From Oligoflexus tunisiensis (GTDB lineage: Bacteria > Bdellovibrionota_B > Oligoflexia > Oligoflexales > Oligoflexaceae), in contig NZ_BDFO01000001.1 in the NCBI RefSeq assembly GCF_001748245.1, forward strand, positions 7,492,346-7,556,345: a DNA stretch of 64,000 bases, in the 5' to 3' direction. The stretch's first letter is position 1; every line of letters starts with the position of its first letter. Below are positions 9,376-17,619 of this stretch, one piece after another. The notes under the pieces were generated by a model. It made no database searches, had not been told where the DNA came from, and saw only the letters and a program-made list of their open reading frames with translations. The position numbers and the translations under genes are program-made.

Positions 9376-10026
9376 TCAGGCCTTCACCGTCTCTCGGCTT
9401 ACCGGCAGACGCTGCCAGATCAGGTAGGAGAGAAGGGCCAGCGCCGTTCCCCACACAAACCCGCCGAGGATATCGGTGGGATAGTGAACCCCGAGGTACA
9501 CCCGTGACATCCCGATGACCAGGGCGCAAAGCATCGCCAGCATGCCCTGAAAACGGCTGAAGAGGAGAAACCAAAGGGTCGCAAACACCGCGGCATTCGC
9601 GGCGTGATTGGATGGGAACGAATAGTAGCCCGAGCAGCCTTCCACGACGCGCACGAGGCCCTCGAACCGACAGGGACGGATGCGGCCAAACCAGGGCTTC
9701 AATAGATAATGCGAGAGCATATCGCAGAGGCCGATGGTCAGCCCCACCCAGCCGAAGGCCCAGAGTCTGGGCCAGTTCTTTTGTCGTATAATGGGGATCA
9801 GGAAACCCAGGACGATGAGAAACCAGGGCCACTCAGCCGACCAGAGGCTCATGAGCTTGTCATTGACGGGGGAAATCATATCCAGATTGACCGATGTTTG
9901 GATCCATCGATCCCATTGCAGCAAGGTCTTCACGCGGGGAATCCTGGGGTTTGGAAAAAGTTCGACATTAAAAGAAATTAAATTGACCAGCCAGCCAGCA
10001 ACTGTTAGAACCACACTATACCACAA
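9376..10026 (-). CDS. PAP2-family membrane phosphatase
   Basis: A 216-residue integral membrane protein with several hydrophobic helices. All three PAP2 motifs are present: KPWFGRIRP (K-x6-RP), PSNH in the PSGH position, and SRVYLGVHYPTD (SRx5HxxxD) carrying the catalytic histidine. Family members remove phosphate from lipid phosphates such as undecaprenyl pyrophosphate, phosphatidic acid or phosphatidylglycerol phosphate; the exact substrate is not evident. It ends 18 bases from the convergent TonB-receptor stop, and a short palindrome (GAAGGCCT-C-AGGCCTTC, 9369-9385) spans that junction. No operon partner is evident. Confidence 0.85.
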   Translation of the reverse strand: MWYSVVLTVAGWLVNLISFNVELFPNPRIPRVKTLLQWDRWIQTSVNLDMISPVNDKLMSLWSAEWPWFLIVLGFLIPIIRQKNWPRLWAFGWVGLTIGLCDMLSHYLLKPWFGRIRPCRFEGLVRVVEGCSGYYSFPSNHAANAAVFATLWFLLFSRFQGMLAMLCALVIGMSRVYLGVHYPTDILGGFVWGTALALLSYLIWQRLPVSRETVKA

Positions 10027-10111
10027 AAAAATAGCTTTGGATATGTCTGGCGGAAACGGGAAAGGGCTTCCTTTTACCTGATGAAGACCGGGGGGGACGG
10101 TGATCCGGGGG

Positions 10112-10137
10112 GACGCGGCCGCCGAGCCGCGAGCGTC
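10112..10137. other. strong GC hairpin between two minus-strand genes
   Basis: GACGC-GGC pairs with GCC-GC-(GA)-GCGTC around a 6-base loop. It lies just after the unknown protein that ends at 10144 and could help end its transcript, but no T-run follows on the minus strand. Confidence 0.35.
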
Positions 10138-10143
10138 GCCGCA

Positions 10144-10569
10144 TTACCAATCAAATTCCCGGAGTTCGCGCTCGGAATCAAGAATCTTTTTTCTGTATTC
10201 CTGTTTGACGGGCTCTTCCCGACGACCCACTTCCAAAGAAGGCCGATCGAAGGTCACGCGTGGCACGAGATAGCGGCCTTGCACGGCGACCTTGTCAAAG
10301 GTCATCCGCGAGACCCGCTTCGGGGCTTTCGCCGGCCTGTGCCTTGTTTGATCCACCAGACCGGGCGCACCCAAAGGCAGTGGATCCCGCATCACCGCCT
10401 GCCCACGAACACGGGAACCAGGTTCCAGGGGACGGATATCGGCCGGTCGCGCCGGCTTATTCTCGTCCAGGACGTAGACCCTCTGGCCCAGGGGCGGCAG
10501 CTGGTCAGCCTGAATGGGGCCAGCGACAAAACATAGGGAAATCAGTAGGCAAATCCTTGGGGTGCGCAT
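10144..10569 (-). CDS. small secreted protein of unknown function
   Basis: A 141-residue protein with a clear signal peptide (residues 1-21, MRTPRICLLISLCFVAG..QA). The mature part is basic, proline-rich and without cysteine clusters or recognisable domains; it contains short repeated RPL/RP segments and ends in a charged stretch (EYRKKILDSERELREFDW). It is divergent from the FHA/HD-GYP gene across about 120 bases. I do not recognise the family. A periplasmic or outer-membrane-associated location follows only from the signal peptide. Confidence 0.6.
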   Translation of the reverse strand: MRTPRICLLISLCFVAGPIQADQLPPLGQRVYVLDENKPARPADIRPLEPGSRVRGQAVMRDPLPLGAPGLVDQTRHRPAKAPKRVSRMTFDKVAVQGRYLVPRVTFDRPSLEVGRREEPVKQEYRKKILDSERELREFDW

Positions 10570-10691
10570 GGTTGCTTCCCTCCTAAGCTCCTGAATTGTC
10601 AGGTACTTGCTCTTCGGTCGCCCCTGTCAAAACTTGAGACACTCAGGGAAACCGAACACTCTGCCGATAGGGAATAAAAGGCCGGAAATGG

Positions 10692-12269
10692 GTGGAACAA
10701 CGCGATATGGGCATGGCTTTTCTACTGGTAGAACGAGGATATAACGCTGGCAGCCGCATCGAGCTGAAGCAATTTCCTATTTCCATTGGACGCGACCCCA
10801 CCAATGAAGTCGTCCTGCGCGACGCCGAAGCCTCCCGCCATCACGTGCGCATCAAGAAACGCGGCCGCCTCTTTATTCTCGAAGACCTTGAATCCCGCAA
10901 CGGTACCTATATCAATGGCGATCGTGTCATCAACTCGACCCTGGATAACGGCGATCGCATTCTGATCGGTTCCACGGAATTCACCTTTGTCGCGCCCGAC
11001 AGCGGCATTCATATCGCCACCGATCTTATGCGCTTTGATATGCAGCTCGATGAACCGGCTGGCATCAAAGGCCCCATTGAGATGGAGCATCCGCACCGCC
11101 ATCACTTCCGCCGCGCGGTCCGCCTGGATCCCAGCACCCTGGCTAACAACGTGATGAGCAACACGCAGGCCATCTCGGATATCTTCAACTATCACAGCAA
11201 CCTCATCGTCATCAAGGATCTCAATGAGAGCTGTAACACACTGCTGAAAAGCGTCGGCAAGATCATCAGCAATGCGTCACGCGCCGCGGTTTTTATCTGG
11301 TCCGATCAAACCCGGCAGCTCATCCCTTATGCGATCAAGAATTTCAAGGAAAGCGCCAACGGCTTTCTTCTCAGCAAGAGCGCCTTTGAGGATGCCCTTT
11401 CGCGCAAGCAGGGGATCCTTTTGAATCCGGAAGCCCGCGTGACCCATGAAGGTCGCAGTCGGGCCATCCTCCCCGTTTGTCATAACGAGGAAATCATAGC
11501 CCTCGTTCATATTGAAATCGACAGCCCGGAAGAGAATTTCTCGATCCAGGAGCTCGAAACCAGCCAGGCGCTGCTGCAACGCGCCTCGCCCATCATCGAA
11601 TCGATGCTTCTGAGAAAGGAACTCGATTCCTGGCTCTTTGGCATCATTGATACCATGATGAGCACGATCGAGGCGAAGGATACCTACACCCGTGGGCATT
11701 CCGAGCGCGTCTCGAGCTACTGCATGGCCATCGCCGATGAGCTGAAACTGCACAAGGACGTCAAACGCCTTTTGATGATCAGCTCCCTCTGCCATGACAT
11801 TGGCAAGATCGGCATTCCGGATGCGATTCTGAAAAAGGCCGGCATGCTCAGCTCCGAAGAGTATGCGGAGATGAAGCTGCATCCCACCATCGGCTCCAAC
11901 ATCATCGGTCATCTGCCCAATGCCCAGCGCATTATTTCCGGGATCAAATACCATCACGAAAAGTGGGATGGGACGGGTTATCCGGAAGGTCTGGCCGGCG
12001 AGGACATCCCCTTCTTCGGCCGCATCGTGGCGATCTCGGATGTTTTCGATGCCATGGTTTCAGGTCGTGTCTACTCCGGTTTCATGGACCAGGATGAAGC
12101 GGTGGAACGCCTGATGAGCGAAGCCGACCTCTTCGATCCGGAGATTCTCAAAGCCTTCGCCCGCGCCTGTGAAAAAGGCACGCTCTCGCTTAAGACCTCC
12201 ACGCAAAACAATGAGATTGATGCCGAACTTATCGCTCACACTGAAATTACCAAAATCAACAAGCGCTGA
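10692..12269 (+). CDS. FHA-GAF-HD-GYP protein (probable cyclic-di-GMP phosphodiesterase)
   Basis: A 525-residue cytoplasmic signalling protein. An FHA phosphothreonine-binding domain spans about residues 24-100 (GRDPTNEV, SRHH, ESRNGTYING). A GAF-like region follows near 165-300, then an HD-GYP domain from about 318, with CHDIGKIGIPDAIL (His368-Asp369), HHEKWDGTGYP (His421-His422, GYP 429-431) and DVFDAM. All metal-binding and GYP residues appear intact, so c-di-GMP hydrolysis is expected. The start is uncertain: the GTG at 10692 is used, but ATGs at 10707 and 10713 are possible. It lies 85 bases upstream of a TolQ/TolR/AgmX-like cluster on the same strand, suggesting the second messenger or a kinase controls that complex (inference). 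Confidence 0.9.
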   Translation: MEQRDMGMAFLLVERGYNAGSRIELKQFPISIGRDPTNEVVLRDAEASRHHVRIKKRGRLFILEDLESRNGTYINGDRVINSTLDNGDRILIGSTEFTFVAPDSGIHIATDLMRFDMQLDEPAGIKGPIEMEHPHRHHFRRAVRLDPSTLANNVMSNTQAISDIFNYHSNLIVIKDLNESCNTLLKSVGKIISNASRAAVFIWSDQTRQLIPYAIKNFKESANGFLLSKSAFEDALSRKQGILLNPEARVTHEGRSRAILPVCHNEEIIALVHIEIDSPEENFSIQELETSQALLQRASPIIESMLLRKELDSWLFGIIDTMMSTIEAKDTYTRGHSERVSSYCMAIADELKLHKDVKRLLMISSLCHDIGKIGIPDAILKKAGMLSSEEYAEMKLHPTIGSNIIGHLPNAQRIISGIKYHHEKWDGTGYPEGLAGEDIPFFGRIVAISDVFDAMVSGRVYSGFMDQDEAVERLMSEADLFDPEILKAFARACEKGTLSLKTSTQNNEIDAELIAHTEITKINKR

Positions 12270-12354
12270 AAGCCCAGCCCTCCAGTATCCAAAGCCTCCT
12301 GCCAGAGTTACAATGGTAATGATATCTGTGTAATCGACAGGAAAGGGCTAACTG

Positions 12355-13146
12355 ATGTGGAGTCAGCTGGCGGTCAGTCTACAAAATGGCAATCTCTATC
12401 TGATCGCAATCATCGCACTGGGGTTCATAGGAACCATCATTGTCTTTGAACGCCTCATCATGCTGCAGTTTGTTTACAACATTGATTTCAAAAAGTTTTT
12501 GAACAACCTTCGCCGTTCCGTCCAAGCCGAGGATCTGGAGCGTGCGGTCAGTATCTGCAAGAACGCCTCCTACACCTCGCTGCCTTCGATCGGCCTGAAA
12601 GCGCTGGAAGCCCTGGAACGCGACCCGCATTCGGTGCGCGGGACCATCGAAGAGGAAACCATCGACTTTCTGCCCAGGCTTGAGGCCCGGATCAGCATCC
12701 TGCCGGCGCTTTCCACGCTGATACTTTTGATCGGAATCCTCGGCACCATTGATGGCCTTTGGGCGGCCTTTGATTCCATCGAAATCCTCGATACCTCGGA
12801 AAAACAGGCCCGACTGGCCAATGGGATTGCGGGTTCGCTCAACCCGACCACCATGGGCCTTTTGATGAGCATGCTCTTTCTCACCGGACATCAGATGCTG
12901 CGCGGCCTTGCGATTCGTTTGACCGAACGCGTGCACTATGGTGTTTCGGTTCTGATCAACCTTCTGGCTCCGCAGGAGATGGCGACCTATGTCGCTGCCC
13001 CGATGGCGGAAGCCGCTCCTGTTGTCCAGGAACCCGTGATCAGCAAGCGCGAAGCCGCGCCAGTCGAATCCAAGACCGAGGTGGAAGATGACAGCTTCGA
13101 CGATGCTTCTGTTGAAGATATCAAGGACGAAGAAGAGATTATCTAA
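12355..13146 (+). CDS. MotA/TolQ/ExbB-family inner-membrane proton-channel subunit
   Basis: A 263-residue membrane protein with the three-helix TolQ layout: TM1 about residues 14-36, a cytoplasmic loop, and TM2/TM3 with the family signatures LLIGILGTIDGLWAAF and LNPTTMGLLMSMLFLTGHQM, including the conserved Thr-Thr that lines the ion path. The C-terminal 50 residues are an acidic tail (DDSFDDASVEDIKDEEEII) beyond the usual family length. AAAGGG precedes the ATG. It is the first of four close genes with two small TolR-like proteins and a TonB-domain protein, the same makeup as the AglRQS plus GltG/GltJ motor of Myxococcus xanthus. TolQ of the Tol-Pal system is a weaker alternative, since no tolB, pal or cpoB is present. 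Confidence 0.85.
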   Translation: MWSQLAVSLQNGNLYLIAIIALGFIGTIIVFERLIMLQFVYNIDFKKFLNNLRRSVQAEDLERAVSICKNASYTSLPSIGLKALEALERDPHSVRGTIEEETIDFLPRLEARISILPALSTLILLIGILGTIDGLWAAFDSIEILDTSEKQARLANGIAGSLNPTTMGLLMSMLFLTGHQMLRGLAIRLTERVHYGVSVLINLLAPQEMATYVAAPMAEAAPVVQEPVISKREAAPVESKTEVEDDSFDDASVEDIKDEEEII

Positions 13147-13654
13147 CAACGTCTGGTATATCCCGATCAGCGTGCTGGCGGCCGTTGGTCTCATGTTCTA
13201 TCTCTCATCCCTTCTGCGGGCGATTTCCATGGCCGGCCGCTATGGGCTGATTGAAGCGGAAATTCCCGTGCTCCAGGTCCCGATCCAGGACACGGGCTTC
13301 AAGCATTTTACGGAAAAAGGCAGTGAAACCCTGACGGCGGATACCCCGCTCGTGCTGCTCACCCGTGATGCGTTCTACTTCGGCCCGGTCAGCGCCTTTG
13401 CCCAGGATCTGACGAACGTTCGCAACAAATTCTATATACCGCACGCCGAGGGCGCGCCGCAGCTCAATCGCCTCGCCAAGGATATGGAGCGCTGGATGCA
13501 GGACAAGGAGGAGGAAACCGGCAAGGCGCGGTCACGCACGGTCCTCTTTTTGCCAACCGAAGAGATCCCGATGCCCATCGTGATTCAATGCATTGCGGGG
13601 CTGCGTCGATCGCGGCTCTTCGATAAGGTCGTGGTCGGAGGCGGGCTGATATGA
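13088..13654 (+). CDS. TolR/ExbD-like single-pass membrane protein (first copy)
   Basis: About 188 residues: a basic cytoplasmic N-terminus, one TM helix near residues 24-45 (YIPISVLAAVGLMFYLSSLL), and a periplasmic domain whose end (ALRRSRLFDK-like, VVVGGGLI) resembles the ExbD/TolR fold. The TM helix has no acidic residue, whereas ExbD and TolR carry an essential Asp there, so proton transfer through this helix is doubtful. The chosen ATG overlaps the TolQ-like gene by 59 bases and has GGTGGA upstream; later starts at 13103 (ATG) or 13112 (TTG) are possible. Assignment rests on size, topology, the C-terminal pattern and position between a TolQ-like and an AgmX-like gene. Confidence 0.6.
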   Translation: MTASTMLLLKISRTKKRLSNNVWYIPISVLAAVGLMFYLSSLLRAISMAGRYGLIEAEIPVLQVPIQDTGFKHFTEKGSETLTADTPLVLLTRDAFYFGPVSAFAQDLTNVRNKFYIPHAEGAPQLNRLAKDMERWMQDKEEETGKARSRTVLFLPTEEIPMPIVIQCIAGLRRSRLFDKVVVGGGLI

Positions 13655-14178
13655 ATGGCCCCTCCACCCGCAATCAAAGCTGGATCCAGGCCCTGATGGG
13701 TTTGAAGGAAAGGCTGCAGGAGCCGATCCTCTGGTTTCCGTTCCCGGCCTTGATCGCCTTTGGTCTTGTGATCATTCTGCGGGGCCATCTGCTCACCGGT
13801 CTGAACCCGCGCCTCGGGGCGCGCGTGGATGTGATTCAGTATGATGCCAAGAATCTGCCCGACGGCGGCATCTGGCTCGGCGTTTTTCAGGATGGCAAGC
13901 AGGTCCTGGTGGTCACCTCGGATCGGCGACGCTTCAGCTGGCCGATTGACTCGCAAAACATGAAGGACATCGATCCTCTGGTTACGTATCTGAAAGGTCG
14001 GGTGAAAAAGGAAGCCTATTCCACCGCCATCAAACTCGAAAGCAATCAGACCCGAACAACGGCTGTGCTCGCGGTGGATCAGAAGCTGAAATACATCCAC
14101 CTCAGGCCGGTGATCTATGCGCTGGCCGAGGCCCGCATCGCCAAGTATGGATTTGAAACAAGGGTGCTCAAGCATTAA
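13651..14178 (+). CDS. TolR/ExbD-like single-pass membrane protein (second copy)
   Basis: A 175-residue protein with a cytoplasmic N-terminus, one TM helix near residues 26-46 (ILWFPFPALIAFGLVIIL) and a periplasmic alpha/beta domain ending in the ExbD-like pattern LRPVIYALAEARIAKYGFETRVL. Its ATG overlaps the stop of the previous gene by four bases (ATGA), implying translational coupling. As in its neighbour, the TM helix lacks the usual Asp; Glu24 sits just before it. Having one TolQ and two TolR-like subunits matches the AglR/AglQ/AglS set. The primary function is inferred from this arrangement. Confidence 0.6.
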   Translation: MNGPSTRNQSWIQALMGLKERLQEPILWFPFPALIAFGLVIILRGHLLTGLNPRLGARVDVIQYDAKNLPDGGIWLGVFQDGKQVLVVTSDRRRFSWPIDSQNMKDIDPLVTYLKGRVKKEAYSTAIKLESNQTRTTAVLAVDQKLKYIHLRPVIYALAEARIAKYGFETRVLKH

Positions 14179-14183
14179 AGGGG
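14177..14183 (+). promoter_or_regulatory. Shine-Dalgarno pointing to a non-standard start of the AgmX-like gene
   Basis: AAAGGGG lies 8 bases before a CTG (14192) and 5 before an ATT (14189) that are in frame with the following gene, but 23 bases before the first TTG (14207). No ATG or GTG is available between the in-frame stop (14186) and residue 100. Translation may begin at CTG or ATT. Confidence 0.45.
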
Positions 14184-14206
14184 ATTGAATTCTGAAGCGC
14201 TCCTGG

Positions 14207-15841
14207 TTGAAATGGCGGCAAAAGCCGCGGGACACCTACAAGGTCTTTGTTGAGGTTCATCAGAATGGTGAGATCCTCTCGAAGACCTCGCGCCCTTTCA
14301 ACAAACGCGGCTCGATTTATCTCACGAGCCATCCCGATGGCGAGCTTACCGCCCCGTTCTATGCCCTGCCGACTGAAATCCGCATTCTGGAAATCACCAA
14401 ACGCGGCGTGGAAGTCGATCTGGATCCCAACTGGGAAGGCTTCACCACCTTTGAAGGCAAGATCGAGGACATCAACTCCGATCGCAAATCCGCCTATACC
14501 CACATTATGAAAAAAGGTGACTACGGGAGCATCGCCTATAACGATCTGCGCGTTCTGATTCGGATTGGCAAGGAACGCCAGACCCGGATGGTGCAGCAAA
14601 CCACCCGAAGGGAATACCGCGGATCGTCGCTGGATCTTTGGTTTGGCGGCCGACATGATCTGAAATTCCTCGCAGTCGGACTGGTGGCCGCGCTCTGGTT
14701 CATGGGCGGATTCGTCCTGGGCCTTTTGAAAAAACCGGATGATCGGCCCCGTGATTTCATTGACCTGCGCAACGAGTATACGCTGCCCTTCATTCATCCC
14801 AAGCATCTGCGCAATGTCCCCGAAAGCCTTCAGGTCAAGTACGACCGGCTGGTTCCCATTCGCTCGGCTCTGGAATTTGCCAAGGGCTTCACCGATACCC
14901 TGCTCGGCTACGATGCCTTGAAATCCCATCCGGCCCGGCATCCCGTTTTCCTCGAGTCCCGGCAGCACTATCGCAATCTCTACCGGCGGCTCGCCGATGA
15001 TATCGATACCATACTTGCTCAGCGTGACAACCTCGAGGGCCGCATTCTGAATGATCCGCGCAACGCGCTCCTGGCTCTTCCCTATGTCAGGGGCGAGAGC
15101 TTCCGCGGCAGCCTTCTGCGGCTGGAAGACAAGCTCCATATCTGGCATGAAAACGCTCAGTTAACCCTGTCGCTGCGTAAAAAAACGACGCAGGAATTCA
15201 CCGCGGATAAGCATTACGATTTCAATGAATACCGACAACAGACCGTCGAACCGACCAAGGTTCAGCTGTTCCGGCCGGAGCCGAGCGATGAAGAGGCGAT
15301 GTACAAGGAAGTCGAACAGCTTGCCCGCTTCGCCGAGCATCATCAGAAAAGGATCGTCAAATACCGCGAGCCTGTGGTACCGGTGACTGTGGAAAATTCC
15401 AGTCCGCTGGTGATCGCCGCCGATAGTGGCTTTCTGCGTCTGATCGAACAGGGCAGTTTCCGCAATTTCAACGAGAAAATCAGCCAGATCCAGGCTTCGA
15501 TTTTCGATCCTGACAAACCGAAAATTGTGCGCGAACCTCTGATCGGAACTATCGATCCGAAATTGATCGAACAGACCATCGCCCGTTATCGTTTTGAACT
15601 GCAGCTTTGCTACGAGCTGGCGTTGCGGCGCAACCAGCAGACTGTGGGGGCCATGGAGTGGCAATGGCACCTCGACACCCAGGGAAAGGTCTACGATATC
15701 GACCTTGTCAAAAGTTCAATCAGTGACCCCAAGATGATTGACTGCGTACGCGGCAAGATCGCCAAATGGAAATGGCCCAAGCCACAGAAGGGAAGCATTC
15801 AGATCAGTTACCCCTTCCTTTTCAAGCCCGCAAAAGGATAG
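14207..15841 (+). CDS. GltG/AgmX-like TonB-domain protein
   Basis: About 544 residues. Residues 10-120 form a beta-rich cytoplasmic domain resembling the FHA-like N-terminus of GltG-type proteins; TM near 153-174 (FLAVGLVAALWFMGGFVLGLL); then a long periplasmic region ending in a TonB-like AgmX/PglI C-terminal domain (about 450-540: DPKLIEQTIARYRFELQLCY, MEWQWHLDTQGKVYDIDLVK, PMIDC-type Cys, WKWPKP). Such domains transmit proton-motive-force energy from an AglRQS-like motor across the periplasm in Myxococcus gliding. The gene is the last of the TolQ-TolR-TolR cluster. TTG at 14207 is used, though a CTG at 14192 fits the ribosome-binding site better and would add five residues (start with basic KRSWL). 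Confidence 0.75.
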   Translation: MKWRQKPRDTYKVFVEVHQNGEILSKTSRPFNKRGSIYLTSHPDGELTAPFYALPTEIRILEITKRGVEVDLDPNWEGFTTFEGKIEDINSDRKSAYTHIMKKGDYGSIAYNDLRVLIRIGKERQTRMVQQTTRREYRGSSLDLWFGGRHDLKFLAVGLVAALWFMGGFVLGLLKKPDDRPRDFIDLRNEYTLPFIHPKHLRNVPESLQVKYDRLVPIRSALEFAKGFTDTLLGYDALKSHPARHPVFLESRQHYRNLYRRLADDIDTILAQRDNLEGRILNDPRNALLALPYVRGESFRGSLLRLEDKLHIWHENAQLTLSLRKKTTQEFTADKHYDFNEYRQQTVEPTKVQLFRPEPSDEEAMYKEVEQLARFAEHHQKRIVKYREPVVPVTVENSSPLVIAADSGFLRLIEQGSFRNFNEKISQIQASIFDPDKPKIVREPLIGTIDPKLIEQTIARYRFELQLCYELALRRNQQTVGAMEWQWHLDTQGKVYDIDLVKSSISDPKMIDCVRGKIAKWKWPKPQKGSIQISYPFLFKPAKG

Positions 15842-15923
15842 CAATTTGACAGCAACTTCTGTATAAACGCTCAGTTTTCGCGACGGCAGCGTCGCTGCTG
15901 CTGGCATTTTCCGGACAAAATCA

Positions 15924-17615
15924 ATGCACAATACCCTTCAAGCTCAGTCTCTCCAGGATCCGAAACGAGTGTACATCTTTACGGTTGGGGGCTGCGGCGA
16001 GTTTGGGATGAATCTCACGCTTTATGTCAATCAAGGGGTCTGCCTGCTGGTGGACTGCGGTCTGTCATTCGCCGAACCCTTCGAAATCGGCATTGATGCG
16101 CATATTCCCGCCCTGGAGGAGCTCGAAAGCATCCTCGGCATGAAGCCCACGGCGTATCTCATCACGCACGGGCATGAAGATCATCTCGGCGCCCTACCCT
16201 ATTTTCTGACGCGCTGGCCGGCGCCCGTATACATCGGTCCCTGGGCCCTGGAACTTTTGAAAGATAAACTGCTCCAGCTCGAAGACAGCACGAGCTATGA
16301 GCTTCATGAGATTCGATCCGGTGGATCCTGCCGCGTCGGCCATGCAAAGATCGACTGGATCCATGTCCCCCATTCCATTCCGCAGTGCAGCGCGCTCGCG
16401 ATCGATATGGGCCATGGCAATCGCATCTTTCACACCGGCGACTTCAAGGTCCGCGGCTTTCTGCCTAGCGACCCTGACCTTGACCTTGGGACCCTGGCCC
16501 GCAATGCTCAGGCGGCTCCCTTCCGCGTCATGGTCGCCGATAGCACCAATGCCGGTTCCGTTGGGGAATGTCCGAGCGAGGATACAGTTCTGCCGGAACT
16601 CAAGGACTGCTTCAGCGCCGCCCAGGGCATCAGCTACCTCACAACCTTTTCGAGCAATCTCTGGCGCATCAAAACCGTTCTGCGGGCGGCCATGGAAACT
16701 CAGAAAAAGGTTTTGGTCTTCGGCGCCGGGCTGCGCAAGAGCCTCGACATTGGTGCGAAACTGAAACTGCTCGGGGATGAGTCCCAGGCCCTGGTCGATG
16801 AGGATGCAGCCACGCGTCTTGACCGCAAGGATCTGGTAGTCCTTTGCTCCGGCTGCCAGGGCGAGTATCGCTCGGGTCTGAAGCGCATTATGAATGATGA
16901 GGTCAACCATCTTCAGGTCAAATCCGAGGATCAGGTGATCTTCTCGTCACGGGTGATCCCCGGCAACGAAAAGGCGATCTTCAAGTTGATCAGTCTGGGC
17001 CATGAGAAAGGCGCAAGGATGATCACGGCGCGGGAAAAACCCGGCATTCACGTCAGCGGCCATGCCTATGCCGGTGATTTGAGCCGATTGATCCAGGCCG
17101 TCAATCCTCAGTTTTATATGCCCGTGCATGGCACCTTCACGCAGATCCGGACCAACCAGGCCCTGGCCCCAAGGGTTGAACAGGTTATACCGGCTCGCAA
17201 CGGTCGGGTGATTGCGGTTGGCGCCGATGGTTTTGAAACCTTCGCTGAGTTTGACCTGCCCTCACTTTTTATCGATTCATGGTCGCGTTTGCCGATGAGT
17301 TACGACAATATGCGGTCACGGCATAAGATCGGCGATTCGGGGATGGCCATCTGCACCGGACTCCTCGGCCCGCAGCAGCATATGCAAATAGAAGTGGAAT
17401 TTATCGGCCTGCCGTTCGCTGACGCAGCGGAGGAAGAGGCATGCGAAATGCAAATACTGGGAAGCCTGCATCATCTGTATCAGGCTGAGTCGCGCAAGGA
17501 ATTTTCGCTCGTTTCATTCAATGAACAGGCGCGCCTCATGATCCGACGCAAGCTCTCGGACCTTTTTGTGAAAAAGCCGGTGGTCATCAGCAAAATCTAC
17601 GCAATCGACAGGTGA
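15924..17615 (+). CDS. rnj: RNase J-family metallo-beta-lactamase ribonuclease
   Basis: A 563-residue member of the beta-CASP metallo-beta-lactamase nucleases. The zinc motif HGHEDH is at residues 82-87, followed by HSIPQ (usually HSIPD/S), FHTGDFK and, in the beta-CASP part, SRVIPGNE and VSGHA. RNase J carries out 5'-3' exonuclease and endonuclease steps of mRNA decay and rRNA maturation. The first 15 residues form a short extension and the ribosome-binding site is weak. The Nudix hydrolase gene starts 4 bases after the stop, so the two are co-transcribed. A zinc-hydrolase of unknown RNA specificity is the alternative. Confidence 0.85.
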   Translation: MHNTLQAQSLQDPKRVYIFTVGGCGEFGMNLTLYVNQGVCLLVDCGLSFAEPFEIGIDAHIPALEELESILGMKPTAYLITHGHEDHLGALPYFLTRWPAPVYIGPWALELLKDKLLQLEDSTSYELHEIRSGGSCRVGHAKIDWIHVPHSIPQCSALAIDMGHGNRIFHTGDFKVRGFLPSDPDLDLGTLARNAQAAPFRVMVADSTNAGSVGECPSEDTVLPELKDCFSAAQGISYLTTFSSNLWRIKTVLRAAMETQKKVLVFGAGLRKSLDIGAKLKLLGDESQALVDEDAATRLDRKDLVVLCSGCQGEYRSGLKRIMNDEVNHLQVKSEDQVIFSSRVIPGNEKAIFKLISLGHEKGARMITAREKPGIHVSGHAYAGDLSRLIQAVNPQFYMPVHGTFTQIRTNQALAPRVEQVIPARNGRVIAVGADGFETFAEFDLPSLFIDSWSRLPMSYDNMRSRHKIGDSGMAICTGLLGPQQHMQIEVEFIGLPFADAAEEEACEMQILGSLHHLYQAESRKEFSLVSFNEQARLMIRRKLSDLFVKKPVVISKIYAIDR

Positions 17616-17619
17616 AGAT

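Noticed and set aside
10663..10670. GCCGATAG resembling a FliA (sigma-28) -10 box
   Set aside because: No TAAA-type -35 box at the expected spacing, and no flagellar gene in the window.
15846..15867. TTGACA and TATAAA upstream of the RNase J gene
   Set aside because: The spacer is only 10 bases, too short for a sigma70 promoter.
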